DNA of 11,651 nucleotides, from NCBI GenBank assembly GCA_002333425.1, contig DDBL01000007.1:11701-23351 (forward strand), read 5' to 3'. The stretch is from Leptospiraceae bacterium UBA2033 (GTDB lineage: Bacteria; Spirochaetota; Leptospiria; Leptospirales; Leptospiraceae). Positions 6,708 through 11,651 of this stretch are shown here, piece after piece. The notes beneath the pieces were generated by a model. That model did no database searches. It saw only the letters and a program-made list of their open reading frames with translations, and was not told the origin of the DNA. Position numbers and translations under genes: made by a program. Each line of letters starts with the position of its first letter. Position 1 is the stretch's first letter.

Positions 6708-7454
6708 TTGAATATACTCATTTCCAATGATGATGGGATTACCAGCAATGGAATTCACGCTTTAAAAAAAGCACTTTCTAGAAAACACAATGTATTTTTA
6801 ATTGCACCGGCAAAAGAAAAATCGGCTACATCGCAAGCTTTAACTATTTTCCATCGTATGCATGTAGAAAAATTAGATGACACAACTTATACTGTAGATG
6901 GATTTCCTACGGACTGTGTGAATATCGGACTCTTTGGTGAGATATTTCCTGAAATTGATATGGTGGTTTCTGGGATCAATCGCGGAGTTAATATGGGGCA
7001 TGACGTTCATTACTCAGGAACTGTTGGAGCTGCGAGACATGGAGCGGTTCACAACCGTTATTCGCTAGCAGTTAGTTCAGGAAACCGAATAGATGATTAT
7101 GACTATCGTAAAGAAGCTGAGTTTATCGCGCTTTTGATTGATAAAAAACTTTCTAGTTTTCGTAAAGGTGTAGTGTATAATATCAATTTTCCTATCGACT
7201 ATCCAGAAGATATTTCTAAAATCAAACTTACTAAGTTAGGCAAAAGAACTTATTCGGATAAATATGAAGTAGCGCATATCAAAGAAAATGTGTATCATTA
7301 CTTTCTTGCCTTAACCGAGCTTGGGTATGTAAATTCTCCTGGTTCAGATTTTGAATCGTTTTATCGAAACTATGTTACTCTCACTCCGATTACCCTTTAT
7401 ACGACTGATATGGAAGAGTTTAAACATTTAGAGGAAAATTTTTTTAAGGGATAA
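6708..7454 (+). CDS. surE: 5'/3'-nucleotidase SurE (TTG start)
   Basis: A 248-residue metal-dependent phosphatase that removes the 5' or 3' phosphate from nucleoside monophosphates (and in some species short polyphosphate), linked to stationary-phase survival. The metal site is intact: D8 and D9 in ISNDDGI, S39 in KEKSATSQ, and N91 in SGINRGVNMG. HYSGTVGAARHGA at 101-113 is the family's conserved helix region; a histidine stands where many SurE proteins have glutamate (AREG). The length is typical (about 250). The start is the TTG at 6708, because the next residues MNILISNDDG are the invariant SurE beginning and AGGCGG (6696-6701) lies 6 nt upstream; no ATG fits. The stop TAA directly precedes the ATG of the methyltransferase gene, implying coupled translation. 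Confidence 0.93.
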   Translation: MNILISNDDGITSNGIHALKKALSRKHNVFLIAPAKEKSATSQALTIFHRMHVEKLDDTTYTVDGFPTDCVNIGLFGEIFPEIDMVVSGINRGVNMGHDVHYSGTVGAARHGAVHNRYSLAVSSGNRIDDYDYRKEAEFIALLIDKKLSSFRKGVVYNINFPIDYPEDISKIKLTKLGKRTYSDKYEVAHIKENVYHYFLALTELGYVNSPGSDFESFYRNYVTLTPITLYTTDMEEFKHLEENFFKG

Positions 7455-8189
7455 ATGTTAGTTATAAAACCATATTCCAAATTTGCAGGAATTTATGATC
7501 ATATAATGGATCATATCGATTATAAAAAATGGGCGTTGTTTATTCTCAATTCAAGTTTCCCAAATCAAATTCCTAAAAATGCTTTGGATCTTGGATGCGG
7601 GACAGGTTCTTTATTTCTCTATTTTCCGGCGGTAACTCGTAAAGTTGGTCTTGATGTTTCTCCAGAAATGATCGAAACGGCTAAGACAAATTATCCTGAT
7701 GCTGAATTTAGAGTAGGGAATATTAGAAAGTTTGAGTTTAAAGACCCTTTTGAGTTAATTACTTGCAATCATGACACTCTGAACTATTTAACTTCTGTTT
7801 CTGAACTTGAAGAACATTTTGCAACTATTCGTATGAATTTAGCGGATAATGGTTATTATTTCTTTGATGTAAGTAGTGAAAAAAATCTAACTGAAAACTT
7901 CCATGATAAATTTTTTAGAGAAACAATCGGAAATACTTTTTTTATTTGGGAAAATTCATACGATCAAAAGAATAAAGAAATCATTTCTAGTTTGTATTTT
8001 GGAATTAATGATGAAACCGGATTTAAGGAATTTAGAGAAGTCCATAAACAGCGATATTATTCAAATGATGAAATCAGACATGCACTTAATAAAAGTGGAC
8101 TAGAACTTTTAAAAATAGGCTCCGATTATAAAAAATGGTCATACGATAAAAACGCATCCCTTATTAATTTTAAAGTTAAGAAAAAGTAG
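7455..8189 (+). CDS. Class I SAM-dependent methyltransferase
   Basis: A 244-residue cytoplasmic methyltransferase with a Rossmann-like fold. The S-adenosylmethionine site is clear: ALDLGCGTGSLF at 43-54 (motif I), then GLDVSPEMIETAK at 65-77 with D67 expected to bind the ribose. GNIRKFEF at 88-95 and ITCNHDTLNYL at 102-112 follow as motifs II-III. The N-terminus (YSKFAGIYDHIMDHIDYKKW) is the cap segment common to small-molecule and unassigned methyltransferases of this group, so the substrate cannot be named. The ATG at 7455 follows the surE stop with no gap and uses AAGGG at 7446-7450. It is the last gene of the sppA unit. Its 3' end overlaps the convergent HAD gene by 14 bp. Confidence 0.85.
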   Translation: MLVIKPYSKFAGIYDHIMDHIDYKKWALFILNSSFPNQIPKNALDLGCGTGSLFLYFPAVTRKVGLDVSPEMIETAKTNYPDAEFRVGNIRKFEFKDPFELITCNHDTLNYLTSVSELEEHFATIRMNLADNGYYFFDVSSEKNLTENFHDKFFRETIGNTFFIWENSYDQKNKEIISSLYFGINDETGFKEFREVHKQRYYSNDEIRHALNKSGLELLKIGSDYKKWSYDKNASLINFKVKKK

Positions 8190-8685
8190 GAAGAGAATTC
8201 AAAATTTCTTCCCAGTTTTTTAGTTTTATGATTTTATCGTTCGGGTTGTTTTGATATAATTCTTCTTCTTTGCTGTTGGGGCAAAATAAAATTAGCCTTT
8301 TTAGTTGAGTGGAATTTAACATGTATTGTAAAACAGTGTATCTATCATCAATAAAAACGGTTAATCCTAGTTTGTCGGCAATTTGGGCTTTGTCTTGTCT
8401 TTCTAAACAAAAATAGATATTCTTTGGATCAAAGCCAGTAATGTCAAAAAAGTCTTTATTTTCTAACCATTCTCTAGATTTTTTTTGTACAATTTCGCCA
8501 CATTTTGAAATGATAAAAACATTTTCACGTCCTATACTTTGAACTAAGTGTTTAATGGTCTCAAAACAATCTGGAAAAGTTTTTGCATTTAAAAATGCGT
8601 CTGTAAAAAATAAATCTGGTTCATCTGTGTCCTGAGCGATGATGACTCCACCAATATCGATTCCAATTTTTATGTGGCTAATCAT
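8176..8685 (-). CDS. HAD-superfamily-like protein with altered DxD motif
   Basis: A 169-residue protein with the ordered motifs of the haloacid dehalogenase fold: motif I GIDIGGVI with D10 as the presumed nucleophile, motif II IISK with S60, motif III lysine K99 in RQDKAQIADKLG, and motif IV FIDDRYTVL with D113 and D114. In most HAD phosphatases the second residue after the nucleophile is also aspartate and acts as acid/base; here it is glycine (G12). The protein may therefore be a slow phosphatase, use another chemistry, or be non-catalytic. I start at the ATG at 8683-8685, two bases after the upstream gene's stop, because the domain begins there; an ATG at 8730 would add 15 residues of no HAD character inside the upstream gene. 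Ribosome sites are weak for both. Last gene of the unit beginning at 11447. Confidence 0.7.
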   Translation of the reverse strand: MISHIKIGIDIGGVIIAQDTDEPDLFFTDAFLNAKTFPDCFETIKHLVQSIGRENVFIISKCGEIVQKKSREWLENKDFFDITGFDPKNIYFCLERQDKAQIADKLGLTVFIDDRYTVLQYMLNSTQLKRLILFCPNSKEEELYQNNPNDKIIKLKNWEEILNSLPTFS

Positions 8686-8687
8686 TC

Positions 8688-9947
8688 TTATTCTTTGCTT
8701 GGAGTTGGATCTGATGTGGCAGTTTCCCATTCATTGTGAAATTCTTCTGGGATACCTTTTTGATAGAATTTATCAACTATTACTTCTTCGTTAGTGAGTC
8801 GTAGGGCGATAAACATATCAGTTTTGAATTTTTTTACATCTTTGATTTTTCCACCATAGAGAAGAATTTTTTCGTTTGGTTGGCAATCGGGAAGTTTTAG
8901 ATACATGTACATAGTATTGTTAGATAGGCTGTATCTATTTTCTCGTTCTAATTCTATGTTGGATACTGTTCCGTATTCGCAATATGCTTTGGTATCTTTA
9001 TTTTTAAATGTAGCAGTTAGAACTCTGTCGTTGAGTAAAAAATAGAGAGTGGAATCTTCAATCAAACAACCACATTTTTGAGGAATGGAAGTTGTGAATA
9101 CAGTACGAACTAGCGGATGATTTTGTTCTACCACAACTTCAGAAAAAATTTCCCTATTACCAAAACTTTTGCCTGTGATATTATTTTTAAATATAACTTG
9201 GTTTTCTTTGCCTGTGCAATCATCTTCTGCGATTTGTCTTTGGATTTGATAAATGGTATAAGGGTAATTATCAAATTTACTGATCTTCGCGTTTGTTTCT
9301 ATTGCATTTGGATCAAATTCCACTTCTTCTAGTTTAGAATTTTCCAGATTATTATAAAGTCGATAGAACCACGCTTCATCGCCAAATTCTCCAATTCTTT
9401 CTTCGAGTGTTTGTAGGTTTTTGGAAATGGCAGTGGAGCCGGAAAAAATCCAACCTTTGTTTCCATTGTAACTAGTTTCCATCCAGAAACCAGGTTGATT
9501 TTGGATCACGATATTTTCTTTTGATTGGTTGTAAAATTCTCCAATATAACCAAGTGGAATTGTGGCTAAGATTTTAGACTTTGGATCTGGTTTTTCGCGC
9601 AGTGGAAGTCCACCAGTTGTCACTACACTAAAATAATGTCTCTCCACTTTATCACTCAAAAAAGAGTCAATGACCCAGCCTGTGGATTGACCGTAACTAA
9701 TCTTTCTCCATTTGATTGTGTTTTCTTTTTGGATCGTGTAAGCGGGATTTTCAGGAAGTATTTCCACTTTTGTAGCGTGAGAAATGGTAGTGATAATCGT
9801 GCTCTCCATGTATGGATTTTCATAAAGTTGAATTCCAGTCAGAGAATCTGTAAATAGATATTGTTTTTCAATATTAGGATTGTCGTTCTCTTTTTTGCAA
9901 AGTGAGAACGACAGGAAAATCAGGAGGTAAAGGAAAAATAGTTTCAT
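8688..9947 (-). CDS. Lipoprotein with tandem SH3b domains
   Basis: A 419-residue envelope protein from the ATG at 9945-9947. Residues 1-16 form a hydrophobic signal ending in SFSLC, with C17 as the probable lipid-modified cysteine. Two bacterial SH3 (SH3b) repeats follow: about 31-100 (GIQLYENPYMESTIITTIS and GWVIDSFLS) and about 105-178 (GGLPLREKPDPKSKILATIP and KGWIFSG). SH3b domains usually bind cell-wall peptides or other proteins. Residues 180-419 form a separate domain I do not recognise, with five cysteines (244, 292, 294, 323, 355) including CGC. An in-frame ATG at 9975-9977 would add ten residues; neither start has a well-placed ribosome site, and a strong hairpin lies between them. 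The gene follows the transporter gene by 57 bp (or 27 with the longer start) and leads into the HAD gene after 2 bp, suggesting one transcript. Confidence 0.75.
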   Translation of the reverse strand: MKLFFLYLLIFLSFSLCKKENDNPNIEKQYLFTDSLTGIQLYENPYMESTIITTISHATKVEILPENPAYTIQKENTIKWRKISYGQSTGWVIDSFLSDKVERHYFSVVTTGGLPLREKPDPKSKILATIPLGYIGEFYNQSKENIVIQNQPGFWMETSYNGNKGWIFSGSTAISKNLQTLEERIGEFGDEAWFYRLYNNLENSKLEEVEFDPNAIETNAKISKFDNYPYTIYQIQRQIAEDDCTGKENQVIFKNNITGKSFGNREIFSEVVVEQNHPLVRTVFTTSIPQKCGCLIEDSTLYFLLNDRVLTATFKNKDTKAYCEYGTVSNIELERENRYSLSNNTMYMYLKLPDCQPNEKILLYGGKIKDVKKFKTDMFIALRLTNEEVIVDKFYQKGIPEEFHNEWETATSDPTPSKE

Positions 9948-9984
9948 AAAGGAAATGGTTTTCTTTATGAAGAACATTTCCTTT
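9948..9984 (-). promoter_or_regulatory. Hairpin at the start of the SH3b lipoprotein gene
   Basis: AAAGGAAATG (9948-9957) and CATTTCCTTT (9975-9984) are perfect 10-bp inverted arms. Inside them TTCTT (9961-9965) pairs with AAGAA (9970-9974) around a four-base loop. The minus-strand RNA can thus form 15 base pairs with one three-base bulge. The upper in-frame ATG (9975-9977) and the AAGGA before it are inside the stem, and the lower ATG (9945-9947) begins directly after it. It could limit translation or mark an RNA processing site between the transporter and lipoprotein genes. No T run follows as in a classical terminator. Confidence 0.5.
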
Positions 9985-10004
9985 TCGAGTTTAGCAAGCT
10001 TTTT

Positions 10005-11447
10005 TTATTTTGGTTTCATTCCAATTACATCGGGACTTCCAAAATCAAAAATTCCAGCAATACAACCTGTCATAAGAGTTGCAAGAGTTGCCGCCCACAT
10101 TGCTTTCCATGCAATAGAGCTAATTTCACCACTTCTAGAAGGAACAAGATTCGATAAACCACCAACGAAAATTCCAATGGAAGGAATGTGAGCAAATCCA
10201 CAAAGAACATAACTGACGATTAACATTGCTCTATCGGAAATCTCACCTGCACGAGAAAGCTCTCCTAATTTTACATAAGGAGGAATGGAAGTCTGTAAAA
10301 GTCTTTGTCCAATTAGCACAGACGACTGCCAGATTTCGTTCATATCGAGAGAAACTCCCGTGAAGAAAGTAAGAGGAAGAAAGATAAGTCCGAAAATATT
10401 ATCTAAAGAAACTACTTTAAAAACCCTTCCTACGATTTGTAAAATAGCATTGTCACTATTTTGGAAAGCGGCTAAGTTCGCAAAAAGCATATTAACCAAC
10501 GCCACACATCCCAAAATCGCAATGATCACAGCAGCAATTCCAACTGCCATCTTAACTCCGTCCAAAGCTCCTAAAATCAAAGCATCCATATAACTTGGTT
10601 TCTGAACATTTGGATCTTCTTTTTCTTGTGGAACTCCACCCAAGGTTTCGGGAATTCCTGTTTCAGGAATGATGATTTTTGAAATTACGAAACACGCAGG
10701 AATTGTCAGAAAGGAGGCTGCCATCAAATGTCCCGTAATCGTGGGAAACGTTGGGCGAAGAAAACCTGCATACATTCCCAGAACGGTAGACGAAATAGAA
10801 CCAAAACAACTCGCTAAAATGGCGCATAATTCACTTCGTGTCATGTTCAGTAAAAATGGTTTAACAGCTACTACCGATTCGATTCCAACAAAGATATTGG
10901 CTGCTCCTGAGAGAGATTCTGCTCCGCTAGTTCCCATTGTTTTTTGGAAGATTTTGGCAAAGAAGTTCACAACTGGTTGGATCGCATTCATTCGATAAAG
11001 TAGGGTGATGATAGCAGAGAAAAATATAACTTGCGGTAGAGATCTAAACGCAAAGATAAAACCTAATTCAAGTCTATTCCTTTCAAAAAAACCAGTCTTT
11101 GGATTGATGATGTAGGAAAAGTCAACGGTTCCAGTTTGTGGATTGATTAAATCCGTTGGTTTTACCATAACTTTATCTACCGGAGGAACGATTAAACCGC
11201 TAAATAGAAACCTTGCTCCTGCCTCCGATGCTTCTAGCAAAAAGTTAATAGCATTTCCGAAAATTTCTACCCCTGAGCGAGTAATTGGAAACACGAAAAT
11301 AAGAAATCCCATAACAAACTGGGTACCAATTCCCCATTTTATAATGTTCCAGGGAATTAATTTTCGGTTTTCAGATGTTAGCCATGCGACTATGCATAAC
11401 ACATAAATTCCCACTAAAGAGATTATGTTCAGTTTAATATCTATCAT
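10005..11447 (-). CDS. CNT-family (NupC-like) transporter, divergent binding site
   Basis: A 480-residue inner-membrane protein of the concentrative nucleoside transporter family, which imports nucleosides with Na+ or H+. The family's layout is present: N-terminal helices from about 8 to 75, FAFRSLPQVIFFSAIITLLY at 132-151 (gate region), GTSGAESLSGAANIFVGIES at 172-191 (first re-entrant hairpin), and LCGFAHIPSIGIFVGGLSNL at 415-434 with the final helices. It is longer than E. coli NupC (400) mainly through a polar loop at about 84-127. Several residues that bind nucleoside in Vibrio CNT are changed: GQTE reads GIES, the LNE of helix 7 reads QTS (386-388), and GFANFSS reads GFAHIPS. The substrate is therefore uncertain and I give no symbol. 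The ATG at 11445-11447 has AGGA at 11454-11457, spaced 6-7 nt. First gene of the three-gene unit. Confidence 0.85.
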   Translation of the reverse strand: MIDIKLNIISLVGIYVLCIVAWLTSENRKLIPWNIIKWGIGTQFVMGFLIFVFPITRSGVEIFGNAINFLLEASEAGARFLFSGLIVPPVDKVMVKPTDLINPQTGTVDFSYIINPKTGFFERNRLELGFIFAFRSLPQVIFFSAIITLLYRMNAIQPVVNFFAKIFQKTMGTSGAESLSGAANIFVGIESVVAVKPFLLNMTRSELCAILASCFGSISSTVLGMYAGFLRPTFPTITGHLMAASFLTIPACFVISKIIIPETGIPETLGGVPQEKEDPNVQKPSYMDALILGALDGVKMAVGIAAVIIAILGCVALVNMLFANLAAFQNSDNAILQIVGRVFKVVSLDNIFGLIFLPLTFFTGVSLDMNEIWQSSVLIGQRLLQTSIPPYVKLGELSRAGEISDRAMLIVSYVLCGFAHIPSIGIFVGGLSNLVPSRSGEISSIAWKAMWAATLATLMTGCIAGIFDFGSPDVIGMKPK

Positions 11448-11638
11448 ACAGTTTCCTAGTATCTATTTCGATTACTTCGTTAGCAAGTTTCTATTCCTAA
11501 TTATCGTCAAGAGAAATCTAGGGAATAAATTTATTGATTGTAAATAGTTTTTTTTTGAAAAAGTGCAATTGGAAAAACTGATTGCTTATTTTCTTGTTGG
11601 AAACCAAGTTACTAACTAGCAACTCCTTGGAGATTCCT

Positions 11639-11651
11639 ATGAAATCCTTTC
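11639..11651 (+). CDS. Start of a further gene, cut by the window edge
   Basis: An ATG at 11639 is preceded by GGAG (11629-11632) with a 6-nt spacer, a good ribosome site. Only four codons (M K S F) are inside the window; MK followed by S/F would suit a signal peptide, but this cannot be judged. It is divergent from the transporter gene. The 191 bp between them hold a nine-T run (11548-11556) and no promoter I would defend. Confidence 0.5.

Noticed and set aside
8686..8730. Longer start for the HAD gene at ATG 8730
   Set aside because: The extra 15 residues lie inside the upstream gene, have no HAD character, and the ATG at 8685 falls just after the upstream stop where the domain begins.
9955..11406. 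Several plus-strand open frames opposite the transporter gene (9955-10191, 10285-10593, 10669-10998, 11143-11406)
   Set aside because: They lie wholly or largely antisense to a well-supported membrane protein, lack ribosome sites and show no recognisable domains; they are shadows of its codon use.
11500..11528. Possible promoter for the transporter gene (GATAAT at 11500-11505 on the minus strand)
   Set aside because: The -10 match is good, but the hexamer 17 nt upstream (TTATTC) is a poor -35 box and other pairings such as TTGACG at 11505-11510 lack a -10 box; not supportable as a feature.
11597..11630. TTGG / CCAA / TTGG segments before the last start, able to pair in two alternative ways like a small switch
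   Set aside because: The competing stems are only 4 to 7 bp, one with a bulge; this is within chance expectation for a sequence of this length.

Overview
The window is AT-rich, densely packed bacterial DNA with twelve genes or gene fragments I can support. There are no RNA genes, CRISPR arrays or complete mobile elements. The protein families, the short-signal lipoproteins, the TTG starts and the general style suggest a spirochaete of the Leptospiraceae (Leptospira or a close relative). That placement is an inference from protein character; no marker gene in the window proves it.

Layout, left to right. (1) Bases 1-168 (+) are the C-terminal end of a branched-chain amino-acid aminotransferase. 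It is followed by a perfect 28-bp palindrome. (2) 228-497 (-) is a small secreted six-cysteine protein with its own promoter and ribosome site. Behind it lies a gene-free stretch (498-719) with a GC-richer, hairpin-bearing patch. (3) 720-1760 (-) is a lipoprotein-type metallo-beta-lactamase-fold hydrolase closely resembling N-acylphosphatidylethanolamine phospholipase D. It is divergent, by only 29 bp, from (4) 1790-2101 (+), a SRPBCC (helix-grip) protein that seems to have lost the middle of its domain. (5) 2102-5015 (-) is a two-gene unit: GDP-mannose 4,6-dehydratase, then a membrane-anchored AsmA-like protein overlapping it by 17 bp. (6) 5127-8189 (+) is a four-gene unit: an SppA-type S49 peptidase, a five-helix membrane protein, the nucleotidase SurE (TTG start) and a class I methyltransferase. 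The gaps are 12, 18 and 0 bp. (7) 8176-11447 (-) is a three-gene unit: a CNT/NupC-type transporter, a lipoprotein with two SH3b domains, and a HAD-fold protein. (8) 11639 (+) is the start of a further gene, cut by the window edge.

Functionally the region is mostly envelope and housekeeping: membrane proteolysis (SppA), lipid or envelope handling (AsmA-like protein, NAPE-PLD-like lipoprotein), sugar-nucleotide synthesis for surface glycans (Gmd) and nucleotide/nucleoside metabolism (SurE, CNT transporter). I see no defence system, prophage or classic gene cluster.

The observations most worth a second look are the CNT transporter whose substrate-binding positions look replaced; the SRPBCC gene with an apparent clean internal deletion; a 15-bp hairpin abutting the start codon of the SH3b lipoprotein; an 11-A homopolymer early in the AsmA-like gene; an inverted repeat overlapping the likely gmd promoter; and the 28-bp palindrome, which may belong to a dispersed family.
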